Of a DNA stretch of 64,000 nucleotides, positions 38,311-47,966 are shown piece after piece. The position numbers were made by a program, and so were the translations under genes. A model generated the notes under the pieces. It was given only the letters and a program-made list of their open reading frames with translations, searched no databases and was not told the origin of the DNA. Origin of the DNA: Competibacter sp963695105 (GTDB lineage: Bacteria; Pseudomonadota; Gammaproteobacteria; Competibacterales; Competibacteraceae); assembly GCA_963695105.1 (NCBI GenBank), contig CAVOGC010000005.1, positions 1-64,000 on the forward strand, in the 5' to 3' direction. Every line of letters begins with the position of its first letter. Positions within the stretch are counted from its first letter, which is position 1.

Positions 38311-39546
38311 ATGGGTAAAACCCGTCCCGTCCACTGGCCGATGAGTCAGTTTCCGGTCGAGAACGACTGTTTGCGAGTAGGCGGTATTCCGTTGACCCAA
38401 CTCGCGGCGCGGGTCGGACAAACCCCGTTTTATGCCTACGACCGCCGCCTGTTGGACCAAAGGGTGGCGCTGTTGCGCGGCGCGCTGCCACCGGCCATCG
38501 AACTGCACTACGCGGTCAAGGCCAACCCGATGCCGGCGGTGGTCCGCCATATGGCCGGGCTGGTGGACGGGCTGGATATCGCCTCGCTGGGCGAATTGCG
38601 GGTCGCGCTGGACGCCGGGGCGAACCCGGCCCGGATCAGTTTCGCCGGCCCCGGCAAGCGCCCGCCGGAACTGGCCGCCGCCATCGCCGCCGGCATCACC
38701 ATCAACCTGGAATCGCCCGGCGAACTGGAAACGGTGGCGCGGCTGGGACAAGAACAAGGCCGGCAACCCCAGGTCGCGGTGCGGGTCAATCCGGACTTTG
38801 AGCTGAAAGCCTCCGGGATGAAGATGGGCGGGGGACCCAAACCGTTCGGGGTGGACGCCGAGCAGGTCCCGGTACTGCTGCGGCGGATCGGCGAACTGGG
38901 GCTGGATTTCCAGGGCTTTCATATTTTCACCGGCTCGCAGAACCTGCGCGCCGAGGCCCTCGTCGAAGCCCACGACCGCAGCTTCGAGCTGGCGCTGCGA
39001 CTGGCGGCCGACGCGCCGGGACCGGTACGCCTGCTCAACATCGGCGGCGGTTTCGGCATCCCCTACTTCCCCGGCGACAGGCCGCTGGATCTGGCGCCGA
39101 TCGCCGCCAATCTGGAACGTTGGCTGCCGGCGGCGCGGGCGCGACTACCGGAGGTTCGTGTCGTACTGGAACTGGGCCGCTATCTGGTCGGCGAGGCCGG
39201 CGTCTACGTGGCCGAGGTGGTGGACCGCAAGGTGTCGCGCGGCCATACCTTCCTGGTGACCAATGGCGGTTTGCATCATCACTTGGCGGCATCCGGCAAC
39301 TTCGGCCAATTGATCCGCAAGAATTACCCGGTCGTGGTCGGCAACCGGGTAGTCGGAACCGAACGGGAGGTGGTCTCGGTGGTCGGGCCGCTGTGTACGC
39401 CGCTGGATATTCTGGCCGACCGGATGGAACTGTCCCGGGCCGACGTCGGCGATTTAATCGTGGTGTTCCAATCCGGCGCTTATGGGCTGACCGCCAGCCC
39501 GACCGCGTTTCTCAGCCATCCGTCGTGCGTGGAGGTGCTGGTGTGA
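38311..39546 (+). CDS. PLP-dependent decarboxylase, exosortase A system-associated
   Basis: A 411-residue fold-type III (alanine racemase-like) PLP decarboxylase related to diaminopimelate/ornithine decarboxylases. The PLP Lys is in LHYAVKANPMPAV; NIGGGFGIPY binds the cofactor phosphate, and ELGRYLVGEAG and CTPLDILADR follow. The family is the exosortase A-associated type that accompanies the ligase just upstream (gap 14 bases). The substrate is unknown. The last 35 bases overlap the convergent gene that ends at 39512. Confidence 0.87.
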   Translation: MGKTRPVHWPMSQFPVENDCLRVGGIPLTQLAARVGQTPFYAYDRRLLDQRVALLRGALPPAIELHYAVKANPMPAVVRHMAGLVDGLDIASLGELRVALDAGANPARISFAGPGKRPPELAAAIAAGITINLESPGELETVARLGQEQGRQPQVAVRVNPDFELKASGMKMGGGPKPFGVDAEQVPVLLRRIGELGLDFQGFHIFTGSQNLRAEALVEAHDRSFELALRLAADAPGPVRLLNIGGGFGIPYFPGDRPLDLAPIAANLERWLPAARARLPEVRVVLELGRYLVGEAGVYVAEVVDRKVSRGHTFLVTNGGLHHHLAASGNFGQLIRKNYPVVVGNRVVGTEREVVSVVGPLCTPLDILADRMELSRADVGDLIVVFQSGAYGLTASPTAFLSHPSCVEVLV

Positions 39547-40498
39547 CGGGCGGCGGGAACCCATCGGGCGCTTCCTCGACGACCCGCCGATAGGGTTTGG
39601 CCGGTTTGGCCAGGGCGGCGGCGCTCTGCTCGGCCCGGCGAGGACAGCCGGGCAAACATTTTTCCAGATACTTCAAGGCCGTTTCCCGCAGAGCCGTCCC
39701 CCTTTGCGCCGGATCGGTCAGCGCTGGATCGGTTAGTACCGCCACCGCCCAGGGATAGAGGGGATCTCGATCGAACCCGCTGCCCAGCACGAAGACCAAG
39801 GCCAGATAATTCATCATGCCGGACTCGGTGGTGACGCCGTGATGCTTGACGGCTTCGTAACCGGAACGCACCAAGGCGCGCAGCGCCCCTTCGCCGAGCG
39901 CCTTGTACTTCTCCGGGGCCAGCGTTTGCAGCAACAACAACACGCGGTGACCGAAACTGGGCGCGGCCGGCAGACCCTCGAACACCCGCGGATGGCGCAG
40001 CACGTTCAGCGTCTGCCGCAAAAATTCATTGTCCGGCCCCACCGTCCGATCCAGAAACGTCATCGCCTGTTCGTACAACGGCACGATGCGGGTGTCGGGC
40101 GTTTCCGGCGGCGGCGCGGGCTCGGTTTCCTCGGGCGGCGGCACGGTGGCCGGGGCCGGAGCCGCCTCCATTTGAGACTCCGGTTGTTGCGGTTCCTCGG
40201 TGGGCGGCGGCGCGGGCGGTTGCAGCGGTGGCATCCAGGTTAGTTGAGGATCTTCGTCGAACGCGCTGCCCAGCATGAACATCAGGGCGAGGTACAGGTA
40301 CAGACCACGCTCGGTTTGCAACCCCCGGCTTTCGGCCCGCTGCATGCCGTAGCGCACGACCCGACCCAATTGGGTAGCGCCCAGCGCGGCGGCATGTTCC
40401 GGAAAAAAAGTCCGCAGATGATCCAGCAGGCCGGCCTCGAAGCGTTGCGCCGCCACCTGTTCGAAAACCTTCATCTGCGACTTGCGTATCACCAGCAT
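39512..40498 (-). CDS. two-domain protein associated with VgrG/DUF4123 (type VI-linked)
   Basis: A 328-residue cytoplasmic protein with two homologous domains separated by a Pro/Glu-rich linker (about 90-135). The repeats share a Tyr-Gly...GL-TE-G/S--LYLALMF-LGS-FD-DP core: RGLYLYLALMFMLGSAFDEDP in the first and SGMMNYLALVFVLGSGFDRDP in the second. Proteins of this form occur beside DUF4123 and VgrG genes, but I know no assigned function. AAGGAG 6 bases before the ATG at 40498 supports the start. It overlaps the decarboxylase end by 35 bases on the opposite strand. Confidence 0.7.
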   Translation of the reverse strand: MLVIRKSQMKVFEQVAAQRFEAGLLDHLRTFFPEHAAALGATQLGRVVRYGMQRAESRGLQTERGLYLYLALMFMLGSAFDEDPQLTWMPPLQPPAPPPTEEPQQPESQMEAAPAPATVPPPEETEPAPPPETPDTRIVPLYEQAMTFLDRTVGPDNEFLRQTLNVLRHPRVFEGLPAAPSFGHRVLLLLQTLAPEKYKALGEGALRALVRSGYEAVKHHGVTTESGMMNYLALVFVLGSGFDRDPLYPWAVAVLTDPALTDPAQRGTALRETALKYLEKCLPGCPRRAEQSAAALAKPAKPYRRVVEEAPDGFPPPVTPAPPRTTDG

Positions 40499-40501
40499 CG
40501 C

Positions 40502-41083
40502 TCACTCCTTCCCCGCATCCTGGCCCGGCTCACCGGCTTGGAGCCGCGCCGGCGAACCCAGCTCGATCCGCTCGTTGCGGAGCTGACCGCCGGCAACCCA
40601 GAACTTCAGCAAGCCGCCCTCCTCGTCCTCGCACAGCAGACGGGAAATCGGGCCGAACAGCGTCCGCAACTCGTCGGCGTCGCAGGTCGGCAGATAGACG
40701 CGCAGCACCCGGGGATCGTAGTAGCGGAAATACAGCGGCTGATAGTCCGGATCGTAAGCCATGACCAGACTGCACAAATGCTCGCGCATCGGTCGCCATT
40801 CCGCCGGGCTCAGGGCAAAAATGCCCCAATGCCGCCCCCAACCCTGCTGGAGCAGCCAGGCCGTGAAAGGCGACTCCCGTTCCAGAATCACTTGATAAGG
40901 CGCCACTCGGGCCAGTTCGGGGATCAGTTCGCCGCGATAGAGACACACCGCATCCATCCGGTGCTCCCGCAACGCCTGCGGTAGATCGGGGATGGCGGCG
41001 CCGTCCAGCACTGCGTAGACCCGTGCGCCGGGATCGGCGAACAGGTGCCGGGTCAAAACATCGAGGGGATTCGAGATGGCCAT
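40502..41083 (-). CDS. DUF4123 type VI effector adaptor/chaperone
   Basis: A 193-residue DUF4123 protein. VYAVLDGAAIPDL and LESPFTAWLLQQGWG-type segments (here ESPFTAWLLQQGWGRHWGIF) and FRYYDPRVLRVYLPTCD are characteristic. DUF4123 proteins (Tap/TEC) load effectors onto VgrG spikes. It lies between vgrG and the two-domain gene, so the two-domain protein is the best candidate cargo or cofactor (inference). Confidence 0.85.
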   Translation of the reverse strand: MAISNPLDVLTRHLFADPGARVYAVLDGAAIPDLPQALREHRMDAVCLYRGELIPELARVAPYQVILERESPFTAWLLQQGWGRHWGIFALSPAEWRPMREHLCSLVMAYDPDYQPLYFRYYDPRVLRVYLPTCDADELRTLFGPISRLLCEDEEGGLLKFWVAGGQLRNERIELGSPARLQAGEPGQDAGKE

Positions 41084-41189
41084 GCGCGCTGTCTCCGGCG
41101 ACGGTCAGCCGTTCCGGTCTATACCGGTTGGAGCACACCGCCGGCAATGGCGACGGCCGGTCAGTCGCCAGGAAAACAGGGGCATTCCA

Positions 41190-43548
41190 TCAGTCATGGG
41201 AAGTTCTCCCGCCCCGCGGCGGGGCCGGCGGCGGTGGCTGAACAAAAGGCTTACCGCTGTCGCCGGCGTTGCGGGCCGTCTGGGCTTGTGCGGCCTGCTG
41301 TTGCGTTTGTGGCGTTTGCGGCGGCGGGCTGGAAGCAGCGGCCGGCGGCGCGGCCGACGATCCGCTCCCGGTCGGCAGTCCGTCATCCTGCAGTTCGATA
41401 TTGCCGATGTTGGCCGAATCTGGGCTTTGACTTTGCTGCTGGGCCTGGGGTCCGGCCTGGGCGTCGCTGACCTGACCGGATTCGGCGGTGGCCGCTTCCT
41501 TGGGCTCCGTGGGCGCGGCCGGTGGCGACGGCGAGGCCGGCGAGCATCCGGCGCCGGCGCCGGCCGCGCCGCCACTGTTGATCATGACGAGTGTGCCCTG
41601 AATAAAAACGCCGGCCGGATTGATGTTGATGAAGTTGCCGCCGACCTTGATGGTCAGCGACATGCCGGCTTCGATCACCACGGTCATGCCGCCTTTGATA
41701 TGGACTCCCATGCCGGCTTCCACCGCGCAATTCATGCCGGCTTTCTGCTGTAAGTCCATGCCGGCATCGACCGAAATCGTGCCGCCCGCCTTGATGTTCT
41801 GCCGGCTGCCGACCTTGAGATGCTGATCGCCGCCGATTTCCTCTTTCTGATCGCCGCCGATTTTCAGCGAGGCGGTGCCATCGATCTTGGCTTTCTGATC
41901 ACCGATGATGGTCAGGTGCTGGCTGCCTTCCACTTTTTCCAGTTGGTCGGCCTTGACGATCAGATGCCGTTCGTTGCCGATCCATTCGAAGGTGTCCTTT
42001 TTGACCCGGATGTCCTGGTTGCGCTGGGCGTGGATGAACATCTGCTCGCTGTCCTTGGCGTCTTCCAGCCGGATCTCGTTGAAACCGTTGCCGCCCTTGC
42101 TGGAATTGCTCTTGAGCGTGGACATGGTGGCCTTGGCCGGCAGACCATAGGGCGGCATGTTGATGCCATTGTAGACCCGGCCAGTCACGATCGGCTGGTC
42201 GGGATCGCCCTCCAGAAAGTCCACGATCACTTCCTGGCCGATACGCGGGATGTTCATCGCGCCCCATTGCTTGCCCGCCCACATTTGCGAGACCCGAATC
42301 CAGCAGGAACTGTTCTCATCGGCCTGGCCGTAGCGGTCCCAGTGAAACTGGCATTTCACCCGCCCGTACTGATCGGTGTAGATCTCCTCGCCGCCGGGAC
42401 CCACCACGGTGGCGGTTTGCGGTCCCTGCACCAACGGCTTGGGCGTGACGCGCGGCGCGCGATACTGCTGCTTGGCCTCGATCGCGGTGATCTCGCTCCG
42501 GTATGGCTTGCCGGAAATCCCGCCTTCCAGGAAGGATTCGAACTCGTCCGACTCGATCTGATGCACGGCGGACACGATCAAATACTCGCGGTTCTGGTCC
42601 TCGCGCGAGCAGTTGCTCAGACTGAACAGGTAGCCGGCCGCCAGCCCGGCGGCGTTGCCCTCTCCCCGGGCGACTTCGTGCTGGGCCAGAAATTCCTCCA
42701 GCCGGATCTTGGAATAGTTGCCGCCGTCGCCGGGGTCGATATACTCGCCCGGATAGTCGTAAATCTCGAAGCTCGCCAGGGCGTGGTTCTTGGGCTTGTT
42801 CAACACCGAACGCAAGTTCTTGCGCGGGGTGGTGAAATCGTAATCGTTCAGGGCGCAGGCGCCCGGCTGCACGTTCTGGACGATGTGCCATTCGTACAGA
42901 TGATCCCGCTCGCGGTGATCGTGGGTGTCCGGCGGGAAATAGGGCACGGTTTCGTATTTCGGGAATTTTTCGTGGGAACCGTAGTTGTCGGCCAGCACCA
43001 GCACATGTTTGCCGTTTTCGTGGGTGAAAAAGCAGTACATCCCCTCCTGCTCCATCAGCCGGCAGACGAAATTAAAATCGGTCTCCCGGTACTGCACGCA
43101 GTACTCCCATTCGCGGTAACTGCCGCTCAGGGCGTCCTTGAAATCGGTGAAACCCTTGCTCCCGGAACACGTCCTTGATGATGTCGGGCACCTTCTTGTT
43201 CTGGAAGATTCGGCAGTCGGCGGTGCGGGTCAGAAACCACAGCCAGGGGCTAAGCGTGGCGCGATAGGCCCCATAGCGCAGGCCCCGGGTTCCGATATAA
43301 CTGAAGCGGGTGACCAGGCCATTGAAGTAGCGGGTGCCCTGCTTATAGGGCAGTTCCAGACGGACCGTCATGTTGGTGCCCAACACGTCCGCCAGCTTGA
43401 TATCGGTTTTCTCGCTGAACAGTTCCAACTCGCACTCGAACAGCCGGCCCAGTTGTTCGGTGACGGTCATGCGTCCGAGCAGCAGGACATCCTCGCCCAG
43501 GACACTGTTGACGGCGATCATCCGGTGTTTTTGCGTGGCGGTAGCCAT
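41190..43548 (-). pseudogene. vgrG: VgrG spike protein, frameshifted
   Basis: A type VI secretion spike gene split by one extra base. Frame 1 (43548 to about 43153) encodes the N-terminal gp27-like domain from MATATQKHRMIAVNSVLGED to FREQGF; frame 2 (from about 43152 to 41190) resumes with TDFKDALSGSYREWEYCVQY and runs through the gp5 beta-helix (repeats such as IGGDQKEEIGGDQHLKVG). It ends in a roughly 130-residue Ala/Pro/Gln-rich tail. The extra base lies in the run at 43150-43157 (AAACCCTT on the plus strand). Removing it gives one 785-residue protein. It is either a real inactivation or a sequencing error. Confidence 0.85.
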
Positions 43549-43702
43549 ACTCTCAACTCCACAAGCCTGCTGCGCGGCGCAGCCCTGTTGTTGAGTTTAG
43601 CAGCAAAACCGGAGCAAAAAAGCAGCGGGCGGCCCATCGCCAAAGCCGCCAAAACCGCACTAGACTTAGCGGTATCAGCCACCGTTCCGGAGAGCCCGCG
43701 CC

Positions 43703-45226
43703 ATGCCAGGCCGAATGGAATTTCAGTTTGAACTGCCCCGCTCCGCTTCGCGGCCCCGCCGCCGCGATTCCGATACCCCGCTGCGCGTGCTGGTCATGGC
43801 CGACTTCAGCGGGCGCGCGCGGCGGGAAAGCCCCTCCACTCTGCTGGATTTGGCCAGCCGACCGCTGCTGGCGGCCAACGCCGACAATCTCGACGCGGTC
43901 ATGGCCCGGCTGGCGCCGAAGTTGCGGCTAACGCTGGACGGCGGGACCGGCGGCGCGGCGCTGACGATCGGCTTCGCCCAGATCGACGACTTTCATCCCG
44001 ATGCGCTTTATCAACGGCTGGAACTGTTTCAATCCCTGCGTCGCAGCCGCGCCCGCCTGCTCAATCCGGCCAGTTTCGCTCAGGCCGTCGCCGAACTGAG
44101 CCCCGCGCCACCCCAGGAATCCGCCAAGCCGGAACCGGCCGCCGTGGAAAACGACTCCGCCCTGCTCGAACGGCTATTGGGCAAGACGCCCGACCAGCCG
44201 CCGCCGGCACGGCCGGCCGATGTCGGAACGGCGACCATCAACACCCTGCTGCAAGCCGTGGTCCAGCCGCATATCGTGCGGACCGACCCGCGACGGGAGA
44301 CCTGGGTCGAAGCGGTGGACGCGGCGATCGGCGCGCAGTTACGGGCGATCCTGCACCAACCGGCGTTCCAGGCGCTGGAAGCGGCCTGGCGCGGCGTGCA
44401 GGGCCTGGTCGCCAGTCTCGACAGCGATGTGCTGCGCGTCGACCTGCTCGATGTCACCAAGCAGGAGCTGCTGGCCGACCTGCGCACCGCCGCCGGTCAA
44501 CCGCGCGCCACCAGCCTCTACACCCTGCTGATCGACCGGGAAGTTCAGTTGCCCGACAGCCAGCCCTGGTCGCTGCTGGTGGGAGACTACGGGTTCGACG
44601 CCACGCCGGATGACATCGCCCTGCTGGCGGCGCTGGGATCGGTGGCCGCCCACGCCGGCGGTCCGTTCCTGGCGGCGGCCGACCCGGGCGTACTGGGCTG
44701 CGCGTCCGCCGCCGATCTGGCCGACCCCGCGCAATGGACGCCGCTGCCCGCCGCCGCCGAACAGTACTGGCGGGCGCTGCGCCAAACCGAGGTCGCTCCC
44801 TGGCTGGGGCTGGCGCTGCCGCGAGTGCTGCTGCGGCTGCCCTACGGTCGCAAGACCGAGCCGGTCGAGCAACTGGAGTTCGAGGAAATGCCGCTGGGCC
44901 GCGATCCTGACGCCTACTTGTGGGGCAATCCGGCCTTCGCTTGCGCGCGGCTGATCGCGGCGGCATTCGCGGAGAACGGCTGGGACTTCAGCCCCGGCGA
45001 CGTACTGGAACTGGACGATCTGCCAGCGCATGTGTACGGGGAAGCCGAGGAACGGCTGATGCAGCCGGGCTCCGAGGTCCTGCTGGGCGAACGGGCCATG
45101 CAGGCGCTGCTCGCCCGGGGCATCATGCCGCTGCTGGGTCACCGCCAGCGCAACGCGGTGCGGCTGGCGCGGTTCCAGTCGCTGGCCGATCCCCCGGCGG
45201 CGCTGGCGGGAGGGTGGCGAGGATAG
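43703..45226 (+). CDS. type VI contractile-sheath protein, TssB/TssC-like fusion
   Basis: A 507-residue protein. Residues about 25-115 resemble TssB (RVLVMADFSGRARRES, then FHPDALYQRL), and from about residue 210 it matches TssC: HQPAFQALEAAWRGVQGLV, LLVGDYGF, RVLLRLPYGRKTEPVEQLEF and AYLWGNPAFACARLIAAAF. A 70-residue Pro/Ala linker joins them. Tail sheaths normally use separate TssB and TssC, so this fusion may form an alternative or cap-like sheath element. It is divergent from vgrG with 154 bases between. No other tss genes are here. Confidence 0.78.
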   Translation: MPGRMEFQFELPRSASRPRRRDSDTPLRVLVMADFSGRARRESPSTLLDLASRPLLAANADNLDAVMARLAPKLRLTLDGGTGGAALTIGFAQIDDFHPDALYQRLELFQSLRRSRARLLNPASFAQAVAELSPAPPQESAKPEPAAVENDSALLERLLGKTPDQPPPARPADVGTATINTLLQAVVQPHIVRTDPRRETWVEAVDAAIGAQLRAILHQPAFQALEAAWRGVQGLVASLDSDVLRVDLLDVTKQELLADLRTAAGQPRATSLYTLLIDREVQLPDSQPWSLLVGDYGFDATPDDIALLAALGSVAAHAGGPFLAAADPGVLGCASAADLADPAQWTPLPAAAEQYWRALRQTEVAPWLGLALPRVLLRLPYGRKTEPVEQLEFEEMPLGRDPDAYLWGNPAFACARLIAAAFAENGWDFSPGDVLELDDLPAHVYGEAEERLMQPGSEVLLGERAMQALLARGIMPLLGHRQRNAVRLARFQSLADPPAALAGGWRG

Positions 45227-45317
45227 ACCGCGCGTTCCGCGAGAACCAGGGACGGGCGGGTGCTCCAACCCTGTTCCGCGCGAGCCGTCCTGGAGCGCGT
45301 CCGTCGCCCCGGCATTC

Positions 45318-46142
45318 TCACTCCGCTCGCAACGCCTCGATCACCGGTTTCGTCTCCGGCCAGATCCCGCGCCAGAGATGGAACGACTCCGCCGCCTGTT
45401 CCACCAGCATCCCCAGCCCATCCAGGGAGCGGGCGGCGTCATGGGTCCACCCCCAGCGCACGAAGGCGGTCGGTTCCCCGCCGTACATCAGGTCGTAGCA
45501 CCAGCCGCCCGCCGCCAGCACGCCATCCGGCAACGGCGGCACGGCATCGCTTAAACCCGCCGCCGTGGCGTTTACGATCAGGTCGAACCGGCGTCCGGCC
45601 AAATCGGCGAAACCGCAACCGGATACCCGCCCCAGATCGCTGAAGCGCAAGGCCAGCTCCGCCGCCTTGCCCGCCGTGCGGTTGGCGATCACCAGATGCG
45701 CCGGCCGCTCGGCCAGCAGTGGCTGCAATACTCCGCGCGCCGCGCCGCCCGCCCCCAGCAGGAGAATTCGTTTCTCCTCCAGCGGACCACCGTGATTGAC
45801 GGTCAGATCGCGGACCAGACCCGGTCCATCGGTATTGTCGCCGCGCACCCCAGCCGGTTCGAAGATCAGGGTATTCACCGCTCCGGCCCGTTCCGCGCGA
45901 GCGCTGAGCAGGTCGGCGAACACCCAGGCATCCTGTTTGAACGGCACGGTCACGTTCAGTCCCTTGCCGCCGGCTTCCCGGAACGCTCGCGCCGCCGCCG
46001 CGAAGCCGTCCGGTTCAACCAAAACGGCGCGGTATTCCAGATTCTGGCCAGTCTGGGCGGCAAACAGTGCATGAATCCGCGGGGATTTGCTGTGGGCGAT
46101 GGGATTGCCCATCACGGCATAGTGGTCCGGTAACGCAGTCAT
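45318..46142 (-). CDS. aroE: shikimate dehydrogenase (NADP+)
   Basis: A 274-residue enzyme reducing 3-dehydroshikimate to shikimate in the aromatic amino acid pathway. SKSPRIH binds shikimate, NVTVPFK carries the catalytic Lys, DNTDGPG follows, GAGGAARG is the nucleotide loop, NRT gives the NADP-phosphate contact, and DGLGMLVEQAAESF is the C-terminal signature. It overlaps the small membrane-anchored protein gene by four bases. Confidence 0.94.
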   Translation of the reverse strand: MTALPDHYAVMGNPIAHSKSPRIHALFAAQTGQNLEYRAVLVEPDGFAAAARAFREAGGKGLNVTVPFKQDAWVFADLLSARAERAGAVNTLIFEPAGVRGDNTDGPGLVRDLTVNHGGPLEEKRILLLGAGGAARGVLQPLLAERPAHLVIANRTAGKAAELALRFSDLGRVSGCGFADLAGRRFDLIVNATAAGLSDAVPPLPDGVLAAGGWCYDLMYGGEPTAFVRWGWTHDAARSLDGLGMLVEQAAESFHLWRGIWPETKPVIEALRAE

Positions 46143-46828
46143 GGTCGTTCTCCGTTCTCTCGGTTACGCAACGGCGTCCGCAACCGTTGCTCGAACTCGG
46201 CCGGCGGCACGTATTGCAGCAACGCCCCGCCATTGTCGCCGAGCAACAGATCCAGCCCCAGGGTCGGGTACAACCAGTGTGTTCCATCCTGGACCGGCAG
46301 ACGTTCGGCCGGCTCGCCGAAGCGCTTGCGCACCAGATCGGTGTCGAACTTGACCACCGGCAGGTAAGTGATGGCGGTCACCACCGCCTCCAGCGCCAGA
46401 TCGTGATCGGCTTCGGTCACCGGATAACGGCGACCACCACCGGCGATGGACTGGCCCTCGCCGGCATGAGCGCGGAGAGCGTCCAGCCGCTCATCGGGCA
46501 ATTGCGCCGACAGCACCAGTCGGGCATTCAAGCCACCGACCACCGTATCCCGAAAATAAGCCTCCAGGCTCAAGCGCCGATCCCGATCCCGAAAAACCCC
46601 CATCTCGTAGCGCCGGCCCAGCTTTCGCACCGCATCCCGCAACGTGCTCTTGCCCAGGGTCAGGCCGAATACGGTCGAAGTGGCGCCGCTCTGGCCGATC
46701 TCCACCTGCCAGGGCAAATCCCGTCCGGGCGCGGCGGCTTGGTTGCCCGGCGGGCGCATGATCGCCAGAAAAAACCAGCCCATGGTCACGCCCGCCGCGA
46801 CCAGCAGCAAAACTCTCCAGTTCCTCAT
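46139..46828 (-). CDS. membrane-anchored protein of unknown function
   Basis: A 229-residue protein with one N-terminal transmembrane helix (about residues 5-22, LLLVAAGVTMGWFFLAI) and a soluble, probably periplasmic domain with alternating charged and hydrophobic segments (LGKSTLRDAVRKLGRRYEMG, LGLDLLLGDNGGALLQYVPP). I do not recognise the family. Both ends overlap neighbours as ATGA (hemB before, aroE after), so translation is coupled. The ATG at 46828 is fixed by that overlap. Confidence 0.75.
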   Translation of the reverse strand: MRNWRVLLLVAAGVTMGWFFLAIMRPPGNQAAAPGRDLPWQVEIGQSGATSTVFGLTLGKSTLRDAVRKLGRRYEMGVFRDRDRRLSLEAYFRDTVVGGLNARLVLSAQLPDERLDALRAHAGEGQSIAGGGRRYPVTEADHDLALEAVVTAITYLPVVKFDTDLVRKRFGEPAERLPVQDGTHWLYPTLGLDLLLGDNGGALLQYVPPAEFEQRLRTPLRNRENGERP

Positions 46829-47847
46829 GCCGCCCGCCGCAGCCAATCCGCCGCCCGCCCGGCAAAGTAGCTCAGTATCGCGTCGGCCCCGGCCCGCTTG
46901 ATCGCCAGCAGCGACTCCATCGCCACCGCCTGCTCGTCCAGCCACCCGTTGCGGGCCGCCGCCAGCAGCATGGCGTATTCACCGCTGACCTGGTAAACGA
47001 AGGTGGGCACGGCGAACTGGTCCTTGACCCGACGCACGATGTCCAGATACGGCAGACCCGGCTTGATCATCACGATATCGGCGCCCTCTTCCAGATCCAG
47101 CGCCACCTCGCGCAGCGCCTCGTCGCTGTTGGCCGGGTCCATCTGATAGCTGTATTTGTTGCCCTTGCCGAGTGCGCCGGCCGAACCGACCGCATCGCGA
47201 AACGGCCCGTAAAAGCTGGAGGCGTACTTGGCGGAATAGGCCAGAATCCGGGTATGGATGAAATCGTTGGACTCCAGCGCCTCGCGGATGGCGGCAATGC
47301 GTCCGTCCATCATGTCCGAGGGCGCCACGATGTCCGCGCCCGCCTCGGCGTGCGACAGCGCCTGCCGCACCAGCACCGCCACCGTTTCGTCGTTCAGCAC
47401 ATAACCGGTTTCGTCCACCAGCCCGTCCTGGCCGTGACTGGTGAACGGGTCCAGGGCCACGTCGGTGATGATCCCCAGTTCCGGGACCGCCGCCTTGAGC
47501 GCCCGCACCGCCCGCTGCGCCAAGCCGTCCGGGTTATACGCTTCGGCGGCGTCCAGCGACTTGGCGGCCGGTGGCGTCACCGGAAACAGCGCCACCGCCG
47601 GTACGCCGAGAGTCGCCAGCGTCTCGGCCTCGCGCAACAGTTCGTCGATGGTCAAGCGTTCCACTCCCGGCATCGAGGCGACCGGCTCGCGCCGCTTCTC
47701 GCCCTCGATCACGAACAGCGGCTGGATCAGATCGGCGGGAGTGAGAACGGTTTCCCGCACCAGCCGGCGCGAGAAATCGTCGCGACGCATCCGGCGCGGA
47801 CGAACGCCGGGAAACTGGCCGGGGATGATCTGAGTGAATCGGGACAT
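46825..47847 (-). CDS. hemB: delta-aminolevulinic acid dehydratase (porphobilinogen synthase)
   Basis: A 340-residue enzyme that condenses two 5-aminolevulinate molecules to porphobilinogen for heme and other tetrapyrroles. Schiff-base lysines are Lys207 (YSAKYAS) and Lys263 (VMIKPGLPYLD). The metal segment reads DVALDPFTSHGQDG, lacking the three Cys of the zinc type, so it is the Mg-dependent form. It is the first gene of the hemB-membrane protein-aroE operon. Confidence 0.95.
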   Translation of the reverse strand: MSRFTQIIPGQFPGVRPRRMRRDDFSRRLVRETVLTPADLIQPLFVIEGEKRREPVASMPGVERLTIDELLREAETLATLGVPAVALFPVTPPAAKSLDAAEAYNPDGLAQRAVRALKAAVPELGIITDVALDPFTSHGQDGLVDETGYVLNDETVAVLVRQALSHAEAGADIVAPSDMMDGRIAAIREALESNDFIHTRILAYSAKYASSFYGPFRDAVGSAGALGKGNKYSYQMDPANSDEALREVALDLEEGADIVMIKPGLPYLDIVRRVKDQFAVPTFVYQVSGEYAMLLAAARNGWLDEQAVAMESLLAIKRAGADAILSYFAGRAADWLRRAA

Positions 47848-47966
47848 GGGGATATCCTTCGGTGCGGAGGGTCAAACGACTGTCTTGTTCATTGGGACGT
47901 GGCACTATAGCCCAAACTCATCCGTTCTCCCTGACCAGGAGAGCGGGTATCCAATGGAGTTTTTCC

